Below the pieces are notes generated by a model that was not told the DNA's origin, did not search any database, and worked only from the letters and a program-made list of their open reading frames with translations. A DNA stretch of 5,194 nt from Nitrospira lenta (lineage in GTDB: Bacteria; Nitrospirota; Nitrospiria; Nitrospirales; Nitrospiraceae), in assembly GCA_945906715.1 (NCBI GenBank), contig CAMDRK010000209.1, positions 1-5,194 on the forward strand, in the 5' to 3' direction. The position numbers and the translations under genes are program-made. Positions 1 to 5,194 of this stretch are shown here, piece after piece; within the stretch, counting starts at the first letter, position 1; each line of letters starts with the position of its first letter.

Positions 1-550
1 CGATTGAAAATGTTTTGTCGGCGAAGGCATAGGCATAAGAAAAAGCCGCTTGCCGTGCTTCCAGGCCTCGAAGCGCAAGTTTCCCGAAAATACTGTTGCC
101 TGGGGCTGTGAAGTTTTGTAAGACAAAGCTGCCTGCAGTCGCAACGTCTGAAACATTGAAGCCGATCACATGCTCACCGATATGGCCTTTGAAATAGAGG
201 CCTCCGGTCGTCACGGCGGAGAGTGAACCGCCGCTGTTAATCCTCGCGAGCAACTCCTGGGTTTGGGCCGATGCGATGGGAGTGCTGGTAATGTCTTCAA
301 TGGCGTGTATAACCCCGCGCCTATCGACACCTTGAACTGATACCTGAGCCCGGATGTCGACCGTTTGGGTCATGGCCAAACCGGCTGGGTTCCAATAGGT
401 GGCGAGGGAGTCGGTAGTCACCGCCACGCCGGCTCCTCCCATTCCGACGGCGCGCGGTCCAACGATGGCAAACTCCACGGCCAGTGCCTGCGCAGGAATT
501 ATCAGGCCCATGAAGAGCACAATGGCGCGAAGAGGACGATAGTAGGACAT
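1..550 (-). CDS. TraF-like (TraF_2/OMPP1-type) secreted outer-membrane protein, paralogue 2, C-terminus beyond left edge
   Basis: This is the first 183 codons of a gene that leaves the window at base 1. It starts at ATG 548-550. The product begins MSYYRPLRAIVLFMGLIIPA and has a Sec-type signal peptide of about 24 residues, probably cut after AQA or ALA before VEF. Next comes the motif GPRAVGMGGAGVA and then WNPAGLAMTQTVD, the N-terminal signature of FadL/OMPP1-like and 'conjugal transfer protein TraF' (PF13729-type) barrels. It is a close paralogue of the gene at 1381-2505: 54 of the first 69 residues match, and the last 20 visible residues are identical. By that comparison roughly 190 C-terminal residues lie outside. 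A sigma70-like promoter sits 40-70 bp upstream. No good Shine-Dalgarno sequence is visible. The family name comes from motif recognition. The TraF label does not imply conjugation, and no conjugation genes are present. The substrate is unknown. Confidence 0.85.
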   Translation of the reverse strand, partial: MSYYRPLRAIVLFMGLIIPAQALAVEFAIVGPRAVGMGGAGVAVTTDSLATYWNPAGLAMTQTVDIRAQVSVQGVDRRGVIHAIEDITSTPIASAQTQELLARINSGGSLSAVTTGGLYFKGHIGEHVIGFNVSDVATAGSFVLQNFTAPGNSIFGKLALRGLEARQAAFSYAYAFADKTFSI

Positions 551-551
551 A

Positions 552-565
552 GAAAGACAACTTTC
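552..565 (-). promoter_or_regulatory. 5-bp hairpin immediately upstream of the paralogue-2 start codon
   Basis: On the minus strand the leader reads GAAAG-TTGT-CTTTC followed by one base and the ATG. The arms are perfect but only 5 bp and A/T-rich, so stability would be low. No AGGAGG-like ribosome site is visible, and the nearest purine run (GAAAG) lies within the 5' arm. The other TraF-like gene has a hairpin of the same size in nearly the same place with a different sequence. A role in translation control is inference only. Confidence 0.3.
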
Positions 566-588
566 AGTCAACCCGTGAAAAGTTGCTG

Positions 589-618
589 AGTCTATTCGCT
601 CGAAATGACTCTGGTCAA
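589..618 (-). promoter_or_regulatory. Predicted sigma70-type promoter for TraF-like paralogue 2
   Basis: On the minus strand a -35 box TTGACC (613-618) and a -10 box TAGACT (589-594) are separated by 18 bp, giving a leader of about 30 nt before the ATG at 550. The -35 matches TTGACA in five of six positions, while the -10 is weaker. Support comes mainly from the equivalent region of the paralogue (2543-2571), where TTGAC, an internal CATTTC and AATAGACTCA are all preserved. The second operon therefore probably has its own promoter and does not depend only on readthrough. Confidence 0.6.
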
Positions 619-653
619 GGGCAGGCAGGGGATCGCATGGTGATAAACATGCC

Positions 654-734
654 GGTCTATCTGGTCTCTCTGGTTGGTCTTATCCAACCAAACAAACAAG
701 ACAAACCAAACGAACCAATTAAACCAGATAGACC
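654..734. repeat. Nested inverted repeat in the intergenic gap between the lipoprotein gene and paralogue 2
   Basis: A perfect 12-bp inverted repeat, GGTCTATCTGGT (654-665) and ACCAGATAGACC (723-734), encloses a second perfect 7-bp hairpin, TGGTTGG (671-677) and CCAACCA (684-690), with a 6-nt loop. GGTCT recurs at 654, 663 and 676. From 684 to about 740 the plus strand is almost only A and C, with repeated AACCAAAC-like units, so a minus-strand transcript would be G/U-rich. It lies 23 bp after the lipoprotein stop codon and about 35 bp upstream of the paralogue-2 -35 box. It could fold at the 3' end of the upstream mRNA or be a protein-binding site. There is no T-tract after the stem, so it is not a standard intrinsic terminator. 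Nothing else is recognised between 551 and 757 apart from the promoter and leader hairpin. Confidence 0.7.
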
Positions 735-757
735 AAATAAACGAGGATGAGAGGGGA

Positions 758-1381
758 CTACTGTTTGGCTTGGGGAGGCATGGCTTTAATCATCTCAGCT
801 GCCAGTTCTTTCGCGACATCTTTTAGGTTCGGCCGGTAGAACATATAGCTGCTCGACCGTTCATGGCGCGCCTTCCAGACGGTGGTGCCGGTGGTGGCAT
901 CGACCAGCCGAAGGCTCAGACCGACTCGACCGACATTATCTCCATCCTTGCGTAGGTATTCCCAGGAATTTATCCTCACGACTAAGAAGGAGTCGACGTT
1001 CAAGGCCTTGCCCAATTTCACCGCTGAGTCTTTGTCGGACTGACCAGTCATTTCCAGACGGGAGAAATAGAATACCAACGCATCGAATGCTTCTTTCGAC
1101 GCCTGGAAGATATCCGTCACATTTTCAGGGGACACTACGCGTTCGATACTGACGCTCTTGTTAATCGCATCCGACAGGACCAGTTGAATATCCTCGCGCG
1201 CGCTGTCGTATTGACTCGCCATGGGGGGAAGCACTGCAATGGCTTGCGGCCGGAATATTTTTGCGCCTGGTCCTTCCCAGACTTCCTGCAAGCCGCCACA
1301 GCCGACCACGAGAAGAGAAAGAAGAAAAATTGAAACGGCATATCGCAGATGATGAAACATGAACATGGAGCAGTATACCAT
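758..1381 (-). CDS. Outer-membrane lipoprotein with CsgG/LpoB/GNA1162-like domain
   Basis: The 207-residue product has a lipoprotein signal peptide: R13, a hydrophobic stretch at 14-26 and a lipobox LVVGC with the lipidated cysteine at C28. The residue after it is Gly rather than Asp, so by the E. coli sorting rule it would go to the outer membrane and be a client of the Lol system encoded nearby. The mature part has a strand IAVLPP (48-53), helical segments, FLVVRI (132-137), and then LSLRLVDATTGTTVWKARHE (155-174). A 'D..TG..vW' strand pair of this kind is typical of the CsgG/LpoB/GNA1162 (DUF799-like) group of periplasmic-facing lipoproteins. The ATG at 1379-1381 overlaps the upstream TAA as TAATG, with no clear Shine-Dalgarno site, which suggests reinitiation. 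ATGs at 1366 (M6) and 1360 (M8) are alternative starts that also leave the signal peptide intact. The partner and exact function are unknown, and the family call is by pattern only. Confidence 0.85.
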   Translation of the reverse strand: MVYCSMFMFHHLRYAVSIFLLSLLVVGCGGLQEVWEGPGAKIFRPQAIAVLPPMASQYDSAREDIQLVLSDAINKSVSIERVVSPENVTDIFQASKEAFDALVFYFSRLEMTGQSDKDSAVKLGKALNVDSFLVVRINSWEYLRKDGDNVGRVGLSLRLVDATTGTTVWKARHERSSSYMFYRPNLKDVAKELAAEMIKAMPPQAKQ

Positions 1382-2505
1382 TAGAAGGTCAAAGAGATAG
1401 AGCCGGAAACTAACGCGCCCTGTTCTCGAAAGTCATACCCGCCACCGACATCGGCACGGAATGCAAAGAGCCGTAGGCCCAACCCTGCAGTAGGGGTGAA
1501 GGGTGTCCCGGCATCCTTCATATTTTTGAAGGCACCGAGGCGAAACGAGAGGAACTCGGAAAAGATGGTCTGCTCGGCTCCTAGACTCAACACCTGGCTC
1601 TTGACGCCTGGCACAAAGGTCTTGTTTGAGGTGGCATCTACGTCTGCCGTTAAGGTCAGCGAGGAATAGGGGTTGACCGCGACACCGCCTCGGACCTGAG
1701 GCCCCAGTTTGAGCTCTCCTCCACCGACATCATTGAAGGTTGGTTGATTGATGTCTTTCGCCACCAGGCCAAAGCGAAGCCATGAGGATGGGCGGTAGAT
1801 GGCGCCCACATCGATACCGAAGGCGTTCGAGATAGCTGCCTTACCAAGATTGTCGGAAACTTTAATGTCGTTGCCGCTTTGAATTTGAGCATTTCCGCTG
1901 TAGGCATGACCTTGTATTATTTTCCCCGTCACACCGATTGAAAAAGTTTTGTCAGCGAACGCATAGGCGTACGAGAAGGCAGCCTGGCGGGCTTCAAATA
2001 GGCGCAATGCCATCGCGCCGGTAATGTTAGTGCCTGTTACTTGAACTGGATTGACGATAAAGCCCCCTCCCGTCACGACATCGGATACGTTAAAGCCGAA
2101 GGCATGTTCACCTAAGTGTCCCTTGATATATAAACCACCAGAAATGTTACTTGAGACAGTGGCGCCTGGTCGATTGATTCGATTGGCGATGTCTTGAGCC
2201 TTATCTAGATTGGCTTGTGAAATATCAGCCGTATTAAAATTTTTGAGATCGCTGATTGCGTCGGCGATACCGAGGCGATCAATTGCTTGAAAGCCAAATT
2301 GAGCTCGAACATCTACCGTCTGGGTCATCGCGAGCCCGGCAGGGTTCCAATAGGTGGCTAAGGAATCAGTCGTGATAGCGACACCGGCTCCACCCATACC
2401 CATCGAGCGAGGACCAACAGTAACGAACTCTAGAGCCATCGCCTGTGCCGGAATCATCAGGCCTACGAAGATTGCAATGGTTCGAACTAATCGATAATAA
2501 GACAT
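1381..2505 (-). CDS. TraF-like (TraF_2/OMPP1-type) secreted outer-membrane protein, paralogue 1
   Basis: This is a complete 374-residue protein. The signal peptide (MSYYRLVRTIAIFVGLMIPA, then QAMA) is probably cleaved before LEF at about residue 24. It is followed by GPRSMGMGGAGVA (31-43) and WNPAGLA (53-59), the conserved N-terminal motifs of FadL/OMPP1-like and PF13729 proteins usually labelled 'conjugal transfer protein TraF'. The rest is rich in alternating Gly/aromatic beta-strand patterns and ends SISLTF. A terminal Phe is the usual beta-barrel assembly signal. The start at 2505 is chosen because it gives an intact signal peptide, has AAGGAG upstream and aligns exactly with the paralogue. 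The open frame continues to a TTG at 2676, but that stretch is noncoding repeat. The stop overlaps the lipoprotein start by one base (TAATG), so the two are probably made together. A transport or envelope-assembly role is inference, and the substrate is unknown. Confidence 0.88.
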   Translation of the reverse strand: MSYYRLVRTIAIFVGLMIPAQAMALEFVTVGPRSMGMGGAGVAITTDSLATYWNPAGLAMTQTVDVRAQFGFQAIDRLGIADAISDLKNFNTADISQANLDKAQDIANRINRPGATVSSNISGGLYIKGHLGEHAFGFNVSDVVTGGGFIVNPVQVTGTNITGAMALRLFEARQAAFSYAYAFADKTFSIGVTGKIIQGHAYSGNAQIQSGNDIKVSDNLGKAAISNAFGIDVGAIYRPSSWLRFGLVAKDINQPTFNDVGGGELKLGPQVRGGVAVNPYSSLTLTADVDATSNKTFVPGVKSQVLSLGAEQTIFSEFLSFRLGAFKNMKDAGTPFTPTAGLGLRLFAFRADVGGGYDFREQGALVSGSISLTF

Positions 2506-2507
2506 AG

Positions 2508-2521
2508 AAGGACCGCTCCTT
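2508..2521 (-). promoter_or_regulatory. Ribosome-binding site within a short hairpin upstream of paralogue 1
   Basis: On the minus strand the leader reads AAGGA-GCGG-TCCTT, then two bases and the ATG. AAGGAG is a strong Shine-Dalgarno sequence about 10 nt from the start codon and supports the start at 2505. Its first five bases can pair with TCCTT, so the site could be masked. With a 5-bp stem this is suggestive rather than proven. Confidence 0.45.
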
Positions 2522-2542
2522 GTGAGTCGAGAGCTTTTTTTG

Positions 2543-2571
2543 AGTCTATTGGATGAAATGGCTTTCGTCAA
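2543..2571 (-). promoter_or_regulatory. Predicted sigma70-type promoter for the TraF-like/lipoprotein operon
   Basis: On the minus strand TTGACG (2566-2571) and TAGACT (2543-2548) are separated by 17 bp, the optimal spacing, and transcription would start about 30 nt before the ATG at 2505. The block CCTTGAC...CATTTC...AATAGACTCA recurs at the same place upstream of paralogue 2. Conservation is stronger here than in the adjacent leaders, which supports function. This promoter would make the TraF-like/lipoprotein pair a transcription unit separate from lysS-lolC-lolD. Confidence 0.65.
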
Positions 2572-2650
2572 GGTTAGACGAGGGCAGCCCCAAAAATGTA
2601 AACGCTGGATTGGTTCAGACCGGGGAACATTATGGCAAAACCGGCGAGAT

Positions 2651-2776
2651 GCAGGATGCTCAAAAAGTTCGTCCAACTAGGCCGCAGCGAGCGAAGACCG
2701 GAGGCGTACCCTCTGGGGTACGTTGAGGATCTGAGCGATGCGAGAACGACGCTGGCGGACTTTTTCAGCATCCTGC
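2651..2776. repeat. 126-bp symmetric palindromic element directly after lolD
   Basis: The outer arms 2651-2673 (starting GCAGGATGCT) and 2754-2776 (ending AGCATCCTGC) are inverted repeats matching at 20 of 23 positions. Two of the three mismatches become G:U pairs in a plus-strand RNA. At exactly the same centre (2713.5) sits a perfect 7-bp hairpin, CGTACCC-TCTG-GGGTACG (2705-2722). The 31-nt shoulders between are only weakly complementary and instead share a direct GAGCGA. Both strands are open across it in one frame, giving M-L-K-K ... S-I-L peptides on each strand, which is expected from symmetry and is not a gene. The last base of the lolD TAG is the first base of one arm. No transposase gene and no clear target duplication are seen. 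It resembles dispersed intergenic repeats I recall from Nitrospira genomes (not checked). It may act as a 3'-end stem-loop for the lolD mRNA. Confidence 0.85.
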
Positions 2777-3438
2777 TATACGATTTGGCCGTCCTGCATA
2801 TGCACAATCCGGTCGGCTTGGGCGGACAGTTTGTCGTTGTGGGTGACGATCACGAAGGTTGTCCCGCGGGCCTTATTCAGTTCACGCATCATCGCAAAGA
2901 GCGCCTCGCCCGTATGCGTATCCAGATTTCCTGTCGGTTCATCGGCTAACACCAAATCTGGCTTCTGCAACAGAGCCCGTGCGACCGCCACGCGCTGTTG
3001 TTCGCCGCCTGATAATTCTCCTGGTTTGTGATGCAACCGGGCTCCCAGTCCGACCTCCTGCAGCAACGCAATAGCTTCCGGTTCAATATCTGCGGGATTC
3101 CGTCGCTGGATCAGAGCTGGCATACAAGCGTTCTCGAGGGCTGTGAACTCCGGTAATAGATGATGAAATTGGAAGACAAACCCGATACGCCGATTTCGAA
3201 AGTCCGCCTGTTCACCTTCTGACAGGTGAAACATATCCTGGCCTTCGAAGTGGACCGTCCCTGTCGTTGGACGATCGAGCGTACCGATTATATGGAGCAG
3301 CGTGCTCTTTCCTGCTCCCGATGCCCCAATAATCGCAATCAATTCGCCCCGCTGAATCTGGAGATTGACGCCCTTCAGCACCGTGAGGGTCTGCCCGCCC
3401 ATCGGGAACGATTTGGTCAGATCAGTGACGGTGATCAT
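2776..3438 (-). CDS. lolD: LolD, ATPase of the lipoprotein-releasing ABC complex
   Basis: This is a 220-residue ABC ATPase, close to the usual LolD length (about 230). It powers extraction of outer-membrane lipoproteins from the inner membrane by the LolC/E permease and their handover to LolA. All nucleotide-binding motifs are present: Walker A GASGAGKS (38-45), Q-loop Q90 in VFQFHHLLPEFTALENA, signature LSGGEQQ (142-148), Walker B LVLADE (162-167), D-loop GNLD and H-loop H200 in VTHN. The LLPEFTALEN stretch and the adjacent permease point to LolD rather than MacB or FtsE, though these families are similar. The start is ATG 3436-3438, with GGAG at 3446-3449 seven bases upstream. A longer frame to a TTG at 3555 would overlap the permease gene and adds no conserved sequence. 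It is 46 bp downstream of the permease stop, in the same operon, and a palindromic repeat begins at its stop codon. Confidence 0.95.
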   Translation of the reverse strand: MITVTDLTKSFPMGGQTLTVLKGVNLQIQRGELIAIIGASGAGKSTLLHIIGTLDRPTTGTVHFEGQDMFHLSEGEQADFRNRRIGFVFQFHHLLPEFTALENACMPALIQRRNPADIEPEAIALLQEVGLGARLHHKPGELSGGEQQRVAVARALLQKPDLVLADEPTGNLDTHTGEALFAMMRELNKARGTTFVIVTHNDKLSAQADRIVHMQDGQIV

Positions 3439-3445
3439 GCCGGAA

Positions 3446-3449
3446 CTCC
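3446..3449 (-). promoter_or_regulatory. Ribosome-binding site that fixes the lolD start
   Basis: GGAG on the minus strand lies 7 nt before ATG 3436-3438, within the 46-bp gap between the permease stop and lolD. It decides in favour of the 220-residue product over the 39-residue-longer TTG start inside the permease gene. Confidence 0.65.
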
Positions 3450-3484
3450 AGAATGAAAGAAAAATGGTAAAGAGGCCGGCATGG

Positions 3485-4765
3485 TCATTCGTAGCGCAGC
3501 GCAGCCACCGGTTCCAGCTTGGCTGCCTGGAGTGAAGGGTAGACCGTAGCGGCAAAGCTGATCAGAATGGCGGAGCCTGCCACGAGCACGACATCCAGCG
3601 CTTGTACATGGACCGGGATCCGCGAGATGTAATAGACCGAGGGATCGAAGGTCCAGAATGTCTGGATCAGCCAAAGAAACGTGTAGCCGAGCGGGATGCC
3701 GATGGCGGTTCCGGACAGGCCGATGATCAATCCGTTCAGCATGAAAATGCGCCGGATGCTTTTTCGAGTGGCGCCCATGGCCTTGAGGATCGCAATCTCC
3801 TTTTGTTTTTCCGTCACGATCATGGTGAGGGTGCTTACGATGTTGAAGGAGGCCACGATCGTGATCAGCACCAACAGTAAAAACATCATCGTCTTTTCGA
3901 GTTTGAGCGCCGAGAACAGATTACGATTCATCTGCATCCAATCGCGCGCGCCATAGGCGAAACCGAGCGACTGCTCCACGGAACGGGCCGTCTCGTCCGC
4001 GTGGAAGACGTCCGTGACTTTAATCTCAATGCCCGTGACGGTGTGCCCCATGTTGAAGAACTTCTGCGCTTCCGCGAGGTCGATGTAGGCCAACGACGAA
4101 TCGTACTCGTACATGCCGGATTGAAACAGTGCGACCAGCGCGAAGGTGCGAATCTTCGGCACCATGCCGATTGCGCTGATCGGGCCGGCGGGAGGGGAGA
4201 CCACATTGACCGTATCCCCGACGAAGACGCCGAGTCGCAGCGCCAGTTCCTTGCCCAGGATGATGCCCGGTTTTTCTGTCTCGACTAGCGGGCCGTTCGG
4301 ATCGTCGGCAGGAGGCTGCTTCACCTTGACCGGCCTGCTGAGGTCGGCTAATTCTCCAGTCGAGAGATTCTTGGCCAGCTCGGTCACCGCCGCTTCGCGT
4401 TGCGGGTCGATGCCTCGGATCACAATGCCTTGCACGCCGCTCTGGGTCGTGAGCAAGACCTGCTTGAGCACAAACGGGGTTGCCGCTACGACACCGGGCA
4501 CGGTTACGACCTGCTTGGCAATGGGGTCGTACTCGCCCATGTTGTCCTTCATCCGGTCCTGTACGATGATATGGGCCGTCGTTCCAAGAATCTTGGCCTG
4601 AATGTCCTCTTTAAACCCGGTCATGATGCCGACCGTTCCGATCAGGGCAGCCACACCGAGGGTGATTCCGGCAATAGAGACGACGGTGTTCAATGAAATC
4701 GTCCGATTCCTGCGCTTCGCGCGCAGATATCGCAACCCGACAAAGATTTCGTAGGGGAGGGCCAC
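3485..4765 (-). CDS. lolC: LolC/LolE-type permease of the lipoprotein-releasing ABC complex
   Basis: This is a 426-residue inner-membrane protein with the four-segment LolC/E layout. TM1 is at about 26-48, a large MacB-type periplasmic domain spans about 50-290, and TM2 (293-318), TM3 (341-369) and TM4 (391-410) form the FtsX domain. After TM2, the cytosolic coupling segment TEKQKEIAILKAMGAT (318-333) is the classical contact to the ATPase, and the C-terminus YPSLQAAKLEPVAALRYE is typical of the family. Only one permease is seen, so the complex may use two copies of it instead of distinct LolC and LolE; 'lolC' is a conventional label. E. coli LolC and LolE are about 400 and 414 residues. The polar, proline-rich stretch near 143-167 may account for part of the extra length. 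The start is GTG 4763-4765, 2 bp after the lysS stop, with only a weak GAG-type ribosome site, so coupling to lysS translation is likely. Confidence 0.93.
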   Translation of the reverse strand: MALPYEIFVGLRYLRAKRRNRTISLNTVVSIAGITLGVAALIGTVGIMTGFKEDIQAKILGTTAHIIVQDRMKDNMGEYDPIAKQVVTVPGVVAATPFVLKQVLLTTQSGVQGIVIRGIDPQREAAVTELAKNLSTGELADLSRPVKVKQPPADDPNGPLVETEKPGIILGKELALRLGVFVGDTVNVVSPPAGPISAIGMVPKIRTFALVALFQSGMYEYDSSLAYIDLAEAQKFFNMGHTVTGIEIKVTDVFHADETARSVEQSLGFAYGARDWMQMNRNLFSALKLEKTMMFLLLVLITIVASFNIVSTLTMIVTEKQKEIAILKAMGATRKSIRRIFMLNGLIIGLSGTAIGIPLGYTFLWLIQTFWTFDPSVYYISRIPVHVQALDVVLVAGSAILISFAATVYPSLQAAKLEPVAALRYE

Positions 4766-4767
4766 CG

Positions 4768-5194
4768 TTATTTCTCGGGTCTCAGTTGCGGGAAGAGGAC
4801 CACGTCGCGGATCGAAGCTTGGTTCGTAAAAAGCATGATCAGCCGGTCGATGCCGATGCCTTCGCCCGCTGTCGGCGGCATGCCGTACTCCAAGGCCCGC
4901 AGGAAGTCTTCATCGACCAGATGCGCTTCTTCGTCGCCCGCCGCCCGCTGCGCCGCCTGCCCCTCGAACCGTTCCCGTTGATCCAGTGGATCGTTCAACT
5001 CTGAAAAGGCGTTTGCGATCTCCCGGCCTGCAATGTAGAGCTCAAAACGATCGGTCAGCGCCGGGTTTGAGTCTTTGCGCCGTGCAAGTGGGGAAATTTC
5101 AATCGGGTAGTCGGTAATGAAGGTCGGCTGAATCAGGTTGGGCTCGACCATTTCCTCGAAGATTTCGTTCACGATATTAAAGAGCGGCCATTTC
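4768..5194 (-). CDS. lysS: Lysyl-tRNA synthetase (class II), C-terminal 141 residues; 5' end beyond right edge
   Basis: This enzyme charges tRNA-Lys with lysine in the cytoplasm. The frame is open from the right edge to TAA at 4768-4770. The visible part includes PTFITDYPIEISPLARR, characteristic of LysRS, followed by RFELYIAGREIANAFSELND, the catalytic-core segment that binds lysine and ATP. Class II motif 3 then appears as GEGIGIDRLIML, and the protein ends DVVLFPQLRPEK. Bacterial LysS is about 500 residues, so about 70 percent of the gene lies outside. The GTG at 5170-5172 is internal, because the frame continues upstream with sense codons and conserved-looking sequence. It is the first visible gene of the lysS-lolC-lolD operon, and lolC begins 2 bp after its stop. 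Confidence 0.96.
   Translation of the reverse strand, partial: KWPLFNIVNEIFEEMVEPNLIQPTFITDYPIEISPLARRKDSNPALTDRFELYIAGREIANAFSELNDPLDQRERFEGQAAQRAAGDEEAHLVDEDFLRALEYGMPPTAGEGIGIDRLIMLFTNQASIRDVVLFPQLRPEK

Noticed and set aside
635..652. GCATG/CATGC 5-bp inverted repeat with an 8-nt loop
   Set aside because: It is too short to distinguish from chance and has no counterpart upstream of the paralogue.
654..734. Inverted repeat as a rho-independent terminator or a CRISPR remnant
   Set aside because: There is no T-tract after the stem on the minus strand, and no regularly spaced direct repeats with unique spacers.
1..2505. Reading the TraF-like genes as part of a conjugative element
   Set aside because: No relaxase, coupling protein, pilus or mating-pair genes are present. 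The TraF label for this family is largely an annotation habit, and these proteins look like chromosomal outer-membrane proteins.
2506..2676. 57-residue N-terminal extension of TraF-like paralogue 1 from a TTG codon
   Set aside because: It would translate the repeat arm and the promoter and bury the signal peptide. The paralogue aligns exactly from the ATG at 2505.
2574..2807. Minus-strand open frame of 77 codons across the palindrome
   Set aside because: It is the mirror image of the plus-strand frame through the same symmetric repeat, and it overlaps the lolD 3' end in another frame.
2632..2949. Plus-strand open frame of 105 codons starting next to the palindrome
   Set aside because: Its first half is the palindromic repeat read as protein and its second half is antisense to lolD. 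It has no domain and no convincing ribosome site.
3439..3555. 39-residue N-terminal extension of LolD from a TTG codon
   Set aside because: It overlaps the permease gene. The ATG at 3438 has a good ribosome site and gives the normal LolD length.
4146..4601. Plus-strand open frame of 151 codons
   Set aside because: It is entirely antisense to the permease gene, whose product has clear family motifs. Long shadow frames are common in GC-rich genes.

Overview
The window reads as a compact bacterial chromosome segment in which every supported gene lies on the minus strand, so transcription runs from the right edge to the left. The proteins indicate a Gram-negative (diderm) organism: an outer-membrane lipoprotein exporter (Lol), a probable outer-membrane lipoprotein and two beta-barrel-type envelope proteins. 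The lysS-lolC-lolD order, the protein style and the 126-bp palindromic repeat after lolD look like Nitrospira (Nitrospirota). That assignment rests on recollection and was not searched.

Right part (2776-5194): the 3' end of lysS (class II lysyl-tRNA synthetase) is followed after 2 bp by a GTG-started LolC/E-type permease, and after a further 46 bp by the ATPase lolD. This is a tight housekeeping operon. LolC and LolD would form the inner-membrane ABC machine that releases mature lipoproteins to the periplasmic carrier LolA.

Middle (2506-2775): a 126-bp symmetric inverted repeat starts on the last base of the lolD stop codon. After it comes a sigma70-like promoter for the next operon.

Left part (1-2505): a TraF_2/OMPP1-like secreted protein of 374 residues is translationally coupled (TAATG) to a 207-residue lipoprotein. 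The lipoprotein has a clear lipobox and a CsgG/LpoB/GNA1162-like domain. A 207-bp gap follows, holding a nested A/C-rich inverted repeat and a second copy of the same type of promoter. Then a second TraF-like paralogue begins and runs off the left edge. The paralogues share 54 of their first 69 residues and a run of 20 identical residues whose codons have diverged at 11 positions, so this is an old duplication kept under selection. The promoter (TTGAC...AATAGACTCA) is also shared, and each start codon is preceded by a 5-bp hairpin whose sequence differs between the copies.

No RNA genes, CRISPR arrays, transposase genes or rho-independent terminators with a T-tract were found. The most unusual items are the 126-bp palindrome, the paired TraF-like/lipoprotein module with its duplicated control region, and the nested inverted repeat between the modules.
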